A program made the translations under genes and the position numbers. Shown one piece after another: positions 7,828 to 15,173 of a DNA stretch of 21,878 nt; positions within the stretch are counted from its first letter, which is position 1; each line of letters starts with the position of its first letter. Origin of the DNA: Corallococcus sp. CAG:1435 (GTDB taxonomy: Bacteria; Bacillota; Clostridia; Christensenellales; CAG-314); NCBI GenBank assembly GCA_000433775.1, contig HF998496.1:19808-41685 (forward strand), in the 5' to 3' direction. The notes below the pieces were generated by a model. It had not been told where the DNA came from and ran no database searches. It worked only from the letters and a program-made list of their open reading frames with translations.

Positions 7828-8196
7828 TTACTTGAGTTCTGCTTCTGCGCCTGCATCCACAAGGGTCTTAACCATGTGTTCTGCAACGTCTTTGGGTTGA
7901 GCTTCCTTGATGGTAGCGGGAGCGCTTTCAACAAGGTTTTTGGCTTCAACAAGACCAAGTCCCAAAAGTTCACGAACGGCCTTGATAACGCCGAGTTTGC
8001 TGGAGCCGAAGGACTTCAACACAACGTCGAATTCCGTCTTTTCTTCCACAACGGGAGCGGCTGCTGCTGCACCGCCTGCAACTGCTACGGGAGCGGCTGC
8101 GCTTACGCCGAATTCTTCTTCGATAGCATGAACAAGTTCGTTGAGTTCCAAAACAGAAAGAGATTTAATCTCTTCGATAAACTTCTTTGTATCCAT
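7828..8196 (-). CDS. rplL: 50S ribosomal protein L7/L12
   Basis: Stalk protein that, as dimers on L10, recruits and stimulates translation GTPases such as the EF-G and EF-Tu encoded in this window. The 122-aa protein has the N-terminal dimerisation region ([20 protein letters not shown]), an Ala-rich hinge at about 33-51, and the C-terminal domain with FDVVLKSFG and [16 protein letters not shown]. Length is usual. The start follows AGGAG. It is 83 bp behind rplJ and ends in a strong terminator. Product recognised without doubt. Confidence 0.98.
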   Translation of the reverse strand: MDTKKFIEEIKSLSVLELNELVHAIEEEFGVSAAAPVAVAGGAAAAAPVVEEKTEFDVVLKSFGSSKLGVIKAVRELLGLGLVEAKNLVESAPATIKEAQPKDVAEHMVKTLVDAGAEAELK

Positions 8197-8279
8197 TTTA
8201 ATTATCTCCTATAAATTTAATTTTGGCGGGTGTTACCCTGTTTGCCTTTTTTGGCGGCAAGCCACTGCAACAAGCGTTG

Positions 8280-8795
8280 TTATTGCGCTTTTTCGGCGAT
8301 AGCGTTCAAAGCCACTGCCAATCCACGTACCGGTGCAGACAATACGGAAACCAACATTGCAAGCAAAGTTTCTCTGTTGGGAACTTTGGACATTGCGTCC
8401 ACAACGCTTGCGTCGGCGAATTTTTTGTCGAACATACCGCACTTGATTTCCATTGCCTTGTACTTTTTGATTCCTTCGGCAGCAATCTTTGCGGGTGCTA
8501 CTGCGTCTGTCGTACCGAATGCAAATGCACTTGGTCCGTTCAACGCTTCGTCAAATTCCGTGTAGCCGAGTTCGTTCAAAGCCTTTTTTACGAGAGTGTT
8601 TTTCAAAACTCTGTAATCAACGCCGTTCTTTCTGAATTCGGAACGGAATTCCGTGTCCTGGGCAACCGTCAGTCCCTTGTAGTTGATGATGATGAGGGAT
8701 TGGCTGTTTTGGATTTGTTCTTTGATTTGTTCCACCAACTCTCTCTTTTCCAACTGCGTGGCACTGAGGTGACCTTCATGACGTTCGTGATCCAT
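8280..8795 (-). CDS. rplJ: 50S ribosomal protein L10
   Basis: Stalk base protein of the large subunit that binds 23S rRNA and carries the L7/L12 dimers. The 171-aa protein has the typical N-terminal RNA-binding part (LIIINYKGLTVAQDTEFR, YRVLKNTLVKKAL) and a C-terminal helix for L7/L12 (NRETLLAMLVSVLSAPVRGL). A slightly longer, His-rich N-terminus (MDHERHEGHL) precedes the usual start of similarity; the AGGAGG before ATG 8795 supports this start. It is preceded by an L10-leader RNA with an intrinsic attenuator, so L10 or its complex with L7/L12 probably controls the gene. Confidence 0.97.
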   Translation of the reverse strand: MDHERHEGHLSATQLEKRELVEQIKEQIQNSQSLIIINYKGLTVAQDTEFRSEFRKNGVDYRVLKNTLVKKALNELGYTEFDEALNGPSAFAFGTTDAVAPAKIAAEGIKKYKAMEIKCGMFDKKFADASVVDAMSKVPNRETLLAMLVSVLSAPVRGLAVALNAIAEKAQ

Positions 8796-8827
8796 TGTGA
8801 TTTTACCTCCTTGTGATATTCAATATC

Positions 8828-8862
8828 AAAAAACCCTTGCACTGCAAACTTCGGTACAAGGG
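8828..8862 (-). terminator. Attenuator hairpin at the end of the L10 leader
   Basis: Minus strand CCCTTG (8857-8862) pairs with CAAGGG (8834-8839), followed by six T, between the leader RNA and rplJ. It would cut transcription before rplJ unless the leader folds otherwise. Confidence 0.8.
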
Positions 8863-8947
8863 TGAGGTCTTACGACTAACCTACTGTTGTACCTCGGCAA
8901 GATTTACCTTTGCACTTGCTGTCTTTGGCTACGGTGTGGGTTTTTTA
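8828..8947 (-). ncRNA. Ribosomal protein L10 leader RNA
   Basis: Cis-acting mRNA leader upstream of rplJ. The minus strand shows AGCCAAAGACAGCAAG followed by CTTGCCGAGGT, closely like the conserved L10-leader core in which GCAAG pairs with CTTGC and GCCGAGGT is nearly invariant. An intrinsic terminator forms its 3' end. In related bacteria L10(L12)4 binds this RNA and represses rplJL. Similarity judged by eye, not by a covariance model. Confidence 0.88.
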
Positions 8948-8957
8948 TATTTGAATT

Positions 8958-8983
8958 AAAGTAAATTATCTGTAATTTACTTT
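8958..8983. repeat. Perfect 11-bp inverted repeat over the rplA stop codon
   Basis: AAAGTAAATTA-TCTG-TAATTTACTTT. The stop codon of rplA (8966-8968) lies within the stem. There is no U-tract. It could be a processing or stability element dividing rplKA from the L10 leader, or a weak terminator. Confidence 0.7.
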
Positions 8984-9646
8984 GATGCCGGGACCCATCG
9001 TGGTTGCGATTGCAACGGATTTGAGATAGGTTCCCTTGGCGCTTGCGGGTTTCGCCTTGATGATGGCGTCCATGATTGTCGTTACGTTTTCCAACAACTT
9101 GTCCTTACCGAAGGACTTTTTGCCGAAAATAACGTGGCAGATGGATTGTTTGTCCACACGGTATTCCACCTTACCTGCCTTAACGTCGTGGATTGCCTTT
9201 GTAACATCCATGGTAACGGTACCGCTCTTGGGGTTGGGCATCAAGCCTTTGGGTCCCAAAATCTTACCCATACGGCCTACAAGTCCCATCATGTCGGGGG
9301 TGGTAATCATCACGTCAAATCCAAACCAGTTTTCCTTTTGGATTTTTTCGATGTACTCTTCCGCACCCACGAAATCGGCACCTGCCGCTGTCGCTTCGTC
9401 TGCCTTTGCGCCCTTGGCAATTACCAAAACACGCACGGATTTACCTGTTCCGTTGGGCAACACAACCACACCACGAACCTGTTGGTCTGCGTGACGGCTG
9501 TCTACGCCCAATTTAACGTGCAATTCAAGTGTTTCGTCAAATTTTGCAGGAGCAATTTCCAATGCCTTTTCAATTGCTTCCGCCATATCGTATTGCTTTG
9601 TTTTGTCGTACTTTTTCAAAGCGTCAACATATTTCTTTCCTTTCAT
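8966..9646 (-). CDS. rplA: 50S ribosomal protein L1
   Basis: Large-subunit protein at the L1 stalk, where it contacts deacylated tRNA leaving the E site; in many bacteria it also represses its own rplK-rplA mRNA. The 226-aa protein shows the family marks: [49 protein letters not shown] is present in full at about residues 115-142, and [11 protein letters not shown]. Length is close to the usual 230. The start is ATG 9646 after GGAGG, 11 bp behind rplK. The last codons lie in a perfect inverted repeat. Confidence 0.97.
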   Translation of the reverse strand: MKGKKYVDALKKYDKTKQYDMAEAIEKALEIAPAKFDETLELHVKLGVDSRHADQQVRGVVVLPNGTGKSVRVLVIAKGAKADEATAAGADFVGAEEYIEKIQKENWFGFDVMITTPDMMGLVGRMGKILGPKGLMPNPKSGTVTMDVTKAIHDVKAGKVEYRVDKQSICHVIFGKKSFGKDKLLENVTTIMDAIIKAKPASAKGTYLKSVAIATTMGPGIKVNYR

Positions 9647-9657
9647 TTGGCGCCTCC

Positions 9658-10083
9658 CTAGTCTTCAACAACAACGCCCATGCTGCGTGCCGTTCCTGCA
9701 ATCATGGAGCATGCCGCTTCCAATGATGCTGCATTCAAGTCTACCATTTTAAGTTTTGCGATTTCCTCAATTTGAGCCTTGGTGATTTTTGCAACCTTGG
9801 TCTTGTTGGGGGCGGCGCTTGCCTTTTCGATACCGCAAGCCTTTTTGATAAGGACAGGTGCAGGGGGAGTCTTCAAGACGAAAGTGAAACTGTGGTCTTG
9901 ATAGATAGTTACAATAACAGGAATGATAAGTCCTGCTTTGTCTTGCGTCCTGGCGTTGAAATCCTTGGTAAAACCGGGGATGTTGATGCCGTGAGGACCA
10001 AGAGCGGAGCCTACCGGGGGTGCCGGTGTGGCTTTTCCGGCAGGAAGTTGAAGTTTAACAACTGCCGTTACTTTTTTTGCCAT
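9658..10083 (-). CDS. rplK: 50S ribosomal protein L11
   Basis: Protein of the GTPase-associated centre; binds 23S rRNA with L10 and affects factor binding and the stringent response. The 141-aa protein has the N-terminal domain with [20 protein letters not shown] and the C-terminal RNA-binding domain ending in [16 protein letters not shown]. The proline-rich hinge ([15 protein letters not shown]) is normal. It starts at ATG 10083 after AGGAGG. The 102 bp before it contain a small hairpin and no gene. Confidence 0.98.
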   Translation of the reverse strand: MAKKVTAVVKLQLPAGKATPAPPVGSALGPHGINIPGFTKDFNARTQDKAGLIIPVIVTIYQDHSFTFVLKTPPAPVLIKKACGIEKASAAPNKTKVAKITKAQIEEIAKLKMVDLNAASLEAACSMIAGTARSMGVVVED

Positions 10084-10138
10084 AAGTGTTTCCTCCTAGT
10101 CGTGGTTTTAGCGAAAGCATTTGGCTTTCTCCCAAATT

Positions 10139-10159
10139 CCGTTTGGTAAGGTCAAACGG
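10139..10159 (-). promoter_or_regulatory. Hairpin in the nusG-rplK gap
   Basis: CCGTTTG and CAAACGG form a 7-bp stem with a 7-base loop. This is the place where an L1-binding control site for rplK-rplA is found in other bacteria, but I do not see a clear copy of the rRNA L1 site. Confidence 0.35.
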
Positions 10160-10185
10160 TAAAACCCTGTTGCCGCAGCAAAAGG

Positions 10186-10749
10186 TCAGTTTTCGCTGTC
10201 CTCGCTTGCCACGGTTGTTGCATTGTTTAGTTTTTCCAGTTGCACAAAGTCCATATCCACGCTGGTTTCACGTCCGAACATGTTGAGAGAAACCTGCGCT
10301 TTCTGACGTGCCGTGTCGATGGATTTGATTACACCCACAAGTCCGTCGAAAGGACCGCTTACAACTTTTACGTCGTCTCCCACTACCATATCGAAGTTGA
10401 CGACGGTATCTTCCAAGCGAAGGCGTTTGACTTCTTCGTCATCCAATGGCCATGCCTTACCGTTGGGACCGACAAATCCCGTAACACCACGGGTGTTGGT
10501 AAGCATAAACCACAGTTGCGACGAATACACAAGTTTGATAAACACGTAACAGGGCATCACTTTGGCTTCGTAAGCCTTGCGTTTGCCGTTTTTTTCCTCT
10601 ATCAAAGTTTCGGTGGGGATTTTTATGTCCAAAATAACATCCTGCAAATTGCCGTTTTCCACCATTTGCTCGATGCTCTTTTTCACCAGACTTTCATAGC
10701 CGGAATAGGTGTGCAGTATATACCATTTTGCACTGTTGTTTTCGCTCAT
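10186..10749 (-). CDS. nusG: Transcription elongation/termination factor NusG
   Basis: Binds the RNA polymerase clamp and tunes pausing, and links polymerase to Rho or ribosomes. The 187-aa protein has the NGN domain at about residues 7-115 (KWYILHTYSGYESLVKKSIE, MPCYVFIKL, GFVGPNGKAWPL) and a C-terminal KOW domain at about 124-175 (GDDVKVVSGPFDGLVGVIK). A short acidic tail follows. The next gene upstream, secE, ends 9 bp before the start, the conserved secE-nusG pair. Confidence 0.97.
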   Translation of the reverse strand: MSENNSAKWYILHTYSGYESLVKKSIEQMVENGNLQDVILDIKIPTETLIEEKNGKRKAYEAKVMPCYVFIKLVYSSQLWFMLTNTRGVTGFVGPNGKAWPLDDEEVKRLRLEDTVVNFDMVVGDDVKVVSGPFDGLVGVIKSIDTARQKAQVSLNMFGRETSVDMDFVQLEKLNNATTVASEDSEN

Positions 10750-10758
10750 AATGCCGCC

Positions 10759-10962
10759 TTAAGAAATAAGTGTAAGAAGCCAAGACAACAGTGAATCGAA
10801 ACCTAAAATCAGCACGCCGAAAAACAACACCACAAGCAAAACAATGCCGGTGTTTTTAACAACGGTTTTGAATGTCGGCCAAGATACCTTTTTGAGTTCG
10901 CTCCAACTTTTCACGAAGAAAGTGCCAAGTCTGCCACGCTTTCTGTTAGATTTTGTAGCCAT
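10759..10962 (-). CDS. secE: Preprotein translocase subunit SecE
   Basis: Small clamp subunit of the SecYEG channel that exports the signal-peptide proteins seen elsewhere in the window. It has 67 aa, the single-span Gram-positive form: a basic N-terminus, an amphipathic stretch with SWSELKKVSWPTF, and one membrane segment at about 38-62 (TGIVLLVVLFFGVLILGF). ATG 10962 follows AGGAG. It is 12 bp behind rpmG and 9 bp before nusG. Confidence 0.95.
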   Translation of the reverse strand: MATKSNRKRGRLGTFFVKSWSELKKVSWPTFKTVVKNTGIVLLVVLFFGVLILGFDSLLSWLLTLIS

Positions 10963-10974
10963 CTGTTTTTCTCC

Positions 10975-11142
10975 TTACTTCGCTTCTTTGTGAGTTGTGT
11001 GCTTTTTGCAGAATCTGCAGTACTTGTGCATTTCAAGTCTGTCCGTTGTAGTCTTGCCGTTTTTGTATGTGTCGTAATTGCGTTGTTTGCATTCCGTGCA
11101 GGCAAGCACAACCTTTACTCTGTTTCCTTTTTTCGCTGCCAT
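10975..11142 (-). CDS. rpmG: 50S ribosomal protein L33, zinc-binding form
   Basis: Small large-subunit protein of 55 aa. It has two CxxC pairs, CTEC and CRFC, so it is the zinc-binding (C+) version; many Bacillota hold a second, cysteine-free copy used in zinc shortage, not seen here. The open frame extends 34 codons upstream, but the family starts at [12 protein letters not shown] and AGGAG precedes ATG 11142. It is the first gene of the secE-nusG-rplKA transcript, driven by the promoter at 11235-11263. Confidence 0.95.
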   Translation of the reverse strand: MAAKKGNRVKVVLACTECKQRNYDTYKNGKTTTDRLEMHKYCRFCKKHTTHKEAK

Positions 11143-11234
11143 CGCTCTAATTCTCCTGTGTTTTGCATGCAAAATTTGCCCAAAAAGTAAATTTTGTACG
11201 CAAAAAATTACACCCCTTACAGAAGTGCTAACTA

Positions 11235-11263
11235 ATAATACCACATAATGTATCTTATGTCAA
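11235..11263 (-). promoter_or_regulatory. Promoter of the rpmG-secE-nusG-rplKA operon
   Basis: Minus strand TTGACA (11258-11263), 17-base spacer, TATTAT (11235-11240). Perfect -35 and near-perfect -10, about 85-90 bp before the rpmG start. Confidence 0.88.
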
Positions 11264-11360
11264 CGAATTTGCGCTCTTTTGGCAAAGTATTTTTGACCCG
11301 AAACCTTCAAAAAAAAGTGCGTTTCGGAAGGAAAAATACAAGGAAAATTTTGCCGACGTA

Positions 11361-11389
11361 TTGACAACGCCGAAGAAAAATACTATAAT
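11361..11389 (+). promoter_or_regulatory. Consensus promoter of cdd
   Basis: TTGACA (11361-11366), 17-base spacer, TATAAT (11384-11389): a full sigma-A consensus, pointing at the cytidine deaminase gene. It stands back to back with the rpmG promoter about 100 bp away. Confidence 0.92.
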
Positions 11390-11486
11390 GTACGTCCCTC
11401 AAAAACGCACACGCTTTTGTTGAGCGAAACCGACGTTGGCGAGGTCAATCTGCACCGAAAAACCTTTCGGAAGGGAGAAAAACAAA

Positions 11487-11903
11487 ATGACGGATTACAA
11501 AATGCTGGTGAAAGAAGCGTACGAAGCGCAAAAAATGGCGTATATTCCCTACTCGCACTGGGCGGTGGGGGCGGCTTTGCTGACCAAAGACGGCAAAATT
11601 TACCGTGGCTGCAACATAGAAAGTTCCACCTTTACGCCGACGGTGTGCGCCGAAAGGACGGCGTTTTTCAAAGCCGTTTCCGAAGGCGAACGCAACTTTG
11701 CCGCCATTGCCATTGTGGGTAACGACGAAAAAACCCCTGTGGGACAGGGCGATTTTTGCCCGCCGTGCGGTGTTTGCCGTCAGGTTATGACGGAATTTTG
11801 CGGTGGCGACTTTGAAATTGTTTTGGCAAAGGACTACGACGACTACAAAGTGTACACCCTTTCACAACTTATGCCTCTTGTGAGCCTGCCCCTTTCCAAG
11901 TAG
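11487..11903 (+). CDS. cdd: Cytidine deaminase
   Basis: Converts cytidine and deoxycytidine to uridine and deoxyuridine in pyrimidine salvage, in the cytosol, normally as a tetramer with one zinc per subunit. The 138-aa protein has the catalytic signature TVCAERTAFF (zinc ligand Cys54, proton-transfer Glu56) and PPCGVCRQV (Cys94, Cys97). The conserved NVENASY-like segment reads NIESSTF. The frame is open 17 codons further upstream, but AAGGGAG before ATG 11487 and the family start point here. Its stop is 6 bp from the end of the DUF1538 fragment on the other strand. The only plus-strand terminator found lies some 340 bp on, beyond that fragment. Confidence 0.95.
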   Translation: MTDYKMLVKEAYEAQKMAYIPYSHWAVGAALLTKDGKIYRGCNIESSTFTPTVCAERTAFFKAVSEGERNFAAIAIVGNDEKTPVGQGDFCPPCGVCRQVMTEFCGGDFEIVLAKDYDDYKVYTLSQLMPLVSLPLSK

Positions 11904-11909
11904 TTATTT

Positions 11910-12200
11910 TTAAGTGTTGTACACGCCTAAACGGCGTAACGTCAACCCGACAATACGCAACATGCCGAAAAACCCACGAAAAAGCAACACAGAAAGTTTG
12001 TGTGATTTGGTGAGACCGGAGCCGATTTGCTCGCCCATAGGGGACATTGCCACATCGGCACTCAAATTGAACAGACCTATTCCCAACACCAGAAACAGAG
12101 AAGACAGGGCAAAAACGCCCACTTCGTGAGAAGTGAGGTCTATCAAAGGCGTGCAACACAAAATCAGCACTATCGCCACTACGGGTAGCACGGAAAACAT
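11910..12200 (-). pseudogene. Fragment of the DUF1538 membrane-protein gene
   Basis: A 96-codon open frame whose residues 2-71 equal residues 14-83 of the 508-aa DUF1538 protein apart from one Arg-to-His change. After that it turns into unrelated or decayed sequence (FRGFFGMLRIVGLTLRRLGV) and stops. It keeps two membrane segments and the motif MSPMGEQIGSGLTK but lacks both FDSGG motifs. The ATG lies at the junction, with no ribosome site and no convincing promoter. Best read as a partial, nonfunctional copy. Expression of a small membrane peptide cannot be excluded. Confidence 0.85.
11981..12199. repeat. 219-bp direct repeat, copy in the fragment
   Basis: Matches 14826-15044 at an offset of 2845 bp with five mismatches; 12025-12199 has none in 175 bp. 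The right boundary is abrupt (after CGGAAAACA), while the left side fades. Confidence 0.97.
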
Positions 12201-12245
12201 GACTTTTCAAGCAGTGCGAACGGAATAAATGAAATGAAACTCACC

Positions 12246-12273
12246 AAACAGCCGAACATTCGGCTGTTTTTTT
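12246..12273 (+). terminator. Rho-independent terminator, plus strand (probably for cdd)
   Basis: AAACAGCCGA-ACAT-TCGGCTGTTT followed by T residues to 12273 and no T-tract on the other strand. The only plus-strand gene before it is cdd, whose stop is 343 bp away, with the DUF1538 fragment between. Confidence 0.85.
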
Positions 12274-12714
12274 GTACCCTTTTGTTGCAATTTGACACTT
12301 GAAGCGTTTTGAAAAAGGCGCTTTGCCGTAATCTTCAAGCGACTGTATCTGACAACTTGAAAAACGGTTTTTGAAGTCGCCAACGCAAACTTTTGCAAAA
12401 ACAAACAGCATCTGACGTAAAAAACAGATGCCCACAATACCCTCGGTTTACAGGCAAAACACATACAATTACAAAGAAAGGGTCGAAAACAGCCACGGCA
12501 ACGTGAATTTCCGACAAAAAAAACGGACACCACGTCCGTTTTTCCGCTTTTCTACAAACTTTTGATACTTTTCAAATTTTCTAAGGTTTTTGCATGACCG
12601 TTCAAATATTGTTTTCTGCACGACGTACCTTCACCTTTTACACTGTTTCGCAGGTAAATGCCTCTTTGCAACAACATGCCAAAAGACGCTTCCGTATTGC
12701 AAAAAAACTACTGC
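12274..12714. other. Noncoding gap between the two terminators and the PII-like genes
   Basis: No gene seen. Besides the minus-strand terminator at 12516-12543 it contains a GCATCTG/CAGATGC hairpin at 12408-12431 and CTTGAAG/CTTCAAG arms near 12298-12341. About 170 bp lie between the last PII-like stop and its terminator, long for a 3' end. Confidence 0.55.
12516..12543 (-). terminator. Terminator of the DUF1538/PII operon
   Basis: Minus strand AAAAACGGAC-GTGGT-GTCCGTTTTT, with eight T in a row at the 3' side (A 516-523 on the plus strand). Its plus-strand form has a shorter T-run, so it could act both ways. Confidence 0.85.
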
Positions 12715-13152
12715 TTACTTTTTCGGGGGAGAAAGGTCCTCGTCGGACTTTTGTTCCTCTTGCGACGGCGCCTTCTCCGACTTGCCCTCTTTTACCTTTT
12801 CCGTCTTTTCGGGGGTTGTCGCCTCTTCCTGTTTGGCTTGCTTGGGGGTAAATCCCACCACATCGCACACGGGAAGGGCAAAGGCAATGCCCTGACCTGC
12901 CGTTTTGAGCCCCACCGCATGGTACAGGGCGTGAAGTACCTTTTCTTTCACCTCACTTTCCACCAGAATCATCACAATTTCCTTTTCCGGCTGAATGGTT
13001 ACGCCGAAAATTTTTTCCGCTTCGGCATTGGCTGTGCCGCTTGCGTGCAGTACCGTGCCGCCTCTTGCGCCAACCTCACGGGCAGCGTCCATGACCGCCT
13101 CGGCAAAACCTGCGTTTACTATGCAAAAGATAACTTCGTGTGTGTAGTTCAT
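12715..13152 (-). CDS. PII-like signalling protein with charged C-terminal tail
   Basis: A 145-aa relative of PII (GlnB-type) regulators, trimeric proteins that bind small effectors and control transporters or enzymes. Residues 1-103 form the core: beta-alpha-beta with HEVIFCIVNAGFAEAVMDAA, the B-loop-like GARGGTVLHASGTA at about 28-41, and a second half with KEIVMILVESEVKEKVLHAL and GQGIAFALPV. From about 104 a 40-residue tail very rich in Lys, Glu and Pro follows (EEATTPEKTEKVKEGKSEK), unusual for the family and probably disordered. A GTG at 13164 overlaps the previous stop, but GTGAGG sits six bases before ATG 13152, which I prefer. It is the last gene of the operon. The ligand is unknown. 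Canonical uridylylation Tyr is not evident. Confidence 0.85.
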   Translation of the reverse strand: MNYTHEVIFCIVNAGFAEAVMDAAREVGARGGTVLHASGTANAEAEKIFGVTIQPEKEIVMILVESEVKEKVLHALYHAVGLKTAGQGIAFALPVCDVVGFTPKQAKQEEATTPEKTEKVKEGKSEKAPSQEEQKSDEDLSPPKK

Positions 13153-13160
13153 TTTGCGCC

Positions 13161-13547
13161 TCACTGTTTGTTACTTAAAAACTTATACACGGCAACGCCC
13201 ACCGTGCTTGTCATGGGGACGGTGAAAGCAATGCCTTTGCCTCCCCGTATTGTAGAAAACTTTTTTTCCAACTCTTGCAGGGCTTGTTGCGCCATATCCT
13301 GACGAATAACGCTGAACAACGCCTGTTTTTCCCTGTCGGAATTGAGCAAGCCGAAACTGCTTGCCGTACCGAATGCCGACACTTCCATTTGAAGGTTTAC
13401 TTCGAAAGATTGCAGCAAATCCAGGAAAAACTCCGCCTTGCGACGTGGCACCACCGTTACCAACAGCAACAGTTTGTTTGGCGCCAACGGCTTTTGCGAC
13501 GTTTCCTTTTCCCTTGCGTTGCGTTTTTTGACAGATTTGTTTGGCAT
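13161..13547 (-). CDS. Divergent PII-like protein
   Basis: A 128-aa PII-like protein, different from its downstream neighbour. It has a basic, probably flexible N-terminal extension of about 24 residues (MPNKSVKKRNAREKETSQK), then LLLLVTVVPRRKAEFFLDLL as the first strand and helix, and GGKGIAFTVPM near the C-terminus, matching the same region of the second protein. The GARGGT motif of the usual nucleotide-binding B-loop is replaced by VNLQMEVSAFGTASS, so effector binding may differ or be lost. ATG 13547 lies 7 bp after the DUF1538 stop with GAGGGT between, which implies coupled translation. I infer that the two PII-like proteins form mixed or alternative complexes on the membrane protein. Confidence 0.8.
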   Translation of the reverse strand: MPNKSVKKRNAREKETSQKPLAPNKLLLLVTVVPRRKAEFFLDLLQSFEVNLQMEVSAFGTASSFGLLNSDREKQALFSVIRQDMAQQALQELEKKFSTIRGGKGIAFTVPMTSTVGVAVYKFLSNKQ

Positions 13548-13554
13548 GTTACCC

Positions 13555-15081
13555 TCACATAAAGTTTATGATTTGGTCGTCGTCGGCGCTCAGAATGCGT
13601 TGTTGCGCACGCTTGTTGCGTACTTTTTGCGCCGTTATTGCACGGAAGCCCAACAGTTGAATGGTAATGAGCGGCGTCATTGCCACCATTGCCACGATGC
13701 CGAAAGCGTCGGCAAGCACCTTTTCTTCCCCCTGAATTACGCAACACGCACCTATTGCAAAGGGCAAAATAAAGGTGGTTGTAAGGGGACCGGACGCCAC
13801 CCCGCCGGAGTCGAATGCTATTGCCGTGTACACTTTGGGAACGAAAAAACTCAACCCCAACGACACAATGTAGCCGGGTATCAGGTAGTACAAAACGGAA
13901 AAATCCAACCATATTCTCACCATGGACAGCGCCAACGACAGGGCAACGCCCACCGAAAGGGCAACCAGCATGGATTTTTTGGAAATGACACGGTTGGTAA
14001 CCTCTTCCACCTGTTTGTTGAGTACATGCACGGCAGGTTCGGCAAGCACCACCACTGCGCCAAGCACAAGTCCCGTAACAATCAATACGGACGGGTGATT
14101 TTCCGCAAGTTGCTGACCCAATTTGAACCCGACAGGCATGAATCCTACAGTGACAGCAGTCAGAAACACCACGATGCCTACAAAGGTGTACACAATTCCT
14201 ATCACCATTCGCACTATTTTTATTTTAGGCAGTTTCAGGCAGGTGATTTGCAACACAGTGAAAAACGCCACGATAAGTCCCAACGAAAGCAGCACGTCTT
14301 TGACCACTTTCCACATTTCCTCCAAAAATGCCACGATAAAATTTGGCGCAACGGCGTAGTTAGGCACGGAATAGGACATATCGCCCGTACTTGCAAGCCC
14401 CAGCAACAACACCGTTACAATGGGACCTACGGAGCACAAAGCAACCAAGCCGAAACTGTTTTCCGTACTGTTGCGTCCGCCCAAGGTAACGGAAATGCCC
14501 GCACCCACCGCCATGATGAAGGGCGCAGTAATAGGTCCTGTGGTAACTCCGCCGGAATCGAACCCCAACGCAACAAAATCCACACCGCCACGCTCTATCA
14601 GCAATGCCACAAGGGCAAACATGCACATATAGAAGAAAATCAAAATGGGCGCAAGGGATTTTCCAAGTACCGTTTTAAGCACGCCCAACAACAAAAACGC
14701 TCCCACGCCGACGCCAACGGCAAGAATAAGCACCAAGGGCGGAATTTTTTCTGCTATTTGATTGGACAACACCGAAAGGTCGGGTTCGGCAACGGTGATA
14801 AGCACGCCCATGGCAAAACAAACGGAAAGCAACACGGAAAGTTTGCGTGATTTGGTAAGACCGGAACCTATTTGCTCGCCCATAGGGGACATTGCCACAT
14901 CGGCACTCAAATTGAACAGACCTATTCCCAACACCAGAAACAGAGAAGACAGGGCAAAAACGCCCACTTCGTGAGAAGTGAGGTCTATCAAAGGCGTGCA
15001 ACACAAAATCAGCACTATCGCCACTACGGGTAGCACGGAAAACAACGATTCTTTGATTTTTCCCAGCAAAGCGTACTTCAA
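13555..15081 (-). CDS. DUF1538-family multi-spanning membrane protein
   Basis: A 508-aa hydrophobic protein with about 12 or more membrane segments, of the uncharacterised DUF1538 family. It consists of two homologous halves about 249 residues apart: AEP at 98-100 and 347-349, FDSGG at 174-178 and 423-427 (FDSGGVTTGPITAPFI against FDSGGVASGPLTTTFI), SPMGEQIGSGL at 65-75 against MPVGFKLGQQL at 315-325. Such a twofold repeat with polar Asp/Gly motifs inside membrane segments is typical of transporters and channels. The start is TTG 15081 behind AGGTGG; no ATG fits better. It is followed at 7 bp by two PII-like genes, suggesting gating by a PII-type signal as in AmtB-GlnK or SbtA-SbtB. Substrate unknown. 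Confidence 0.85.
   Translation of the reverse strand: MKYALLGKIKESLFSVLPVVAIVLILCCTPLIDLTSHEVGVFALSSLFLVLGIGLFNLSADVAMSPMGEQIGSGLTKSRKLSVLLSVCFAMGVLITVAEPDLSVLSNQIAEKIPPLVLILAVGVGVGAFLLLGVLKTVLGKSLAPILIFFYMCMFALVALLIERGGVDFVALGFDSGGVTTGPITAPFIMAVGAGISVTLGGRNSTENSFGLVALCSVGPIVTVLLLGLASTGDMSYSVPNYAVAPNFIVAFLEEMWKVVKDVLLSLGLIVAFFTVLQITCLKLPKIKIVRMVIGIVYTFVGIVVFLTAVTVGFMPVGFKLGQQLAENHPSVLIVTGLVLGAVVVLAEPAVHVLNKQVEEVTNRVISKKSMLVALSVGVALSLALSMVRIWLDFSVLYYLIPGYIVSLGLSFFVPKVYTAIAFDSGGVASGPLTTTFILPFAIGACCVIQGEEKVLADAFGIVAMVAMTPLITIQLLGFRAITAQKVRNKRAQQRILSADDDQIINFM
14826..15044. repeat. 219-bp direct repeat, copy in the intact DUF1538 gene
   Basis: Source-like partner of 11981-12199, within codons about 13-85 of the intact gene. 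14870-15044 is identical to 12025-12199 over 175 bp. Confidence 0.97.
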
Positions 15082-15173
15082 TGTTCACCACCTGACAGGC
15101 AAAAGCACAACGTTCAGATTGCCTGCACCGCACTGTTATTGTTGCCACGCACAGCCCTACAAAAACGCATTTC

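Noticed and set aside
13438..14850. A 470-codon plus-strand frame over DUF1538 and PII-like genes
   Set aside because: His/Gln-rich shadow of the real minus-strand operon.
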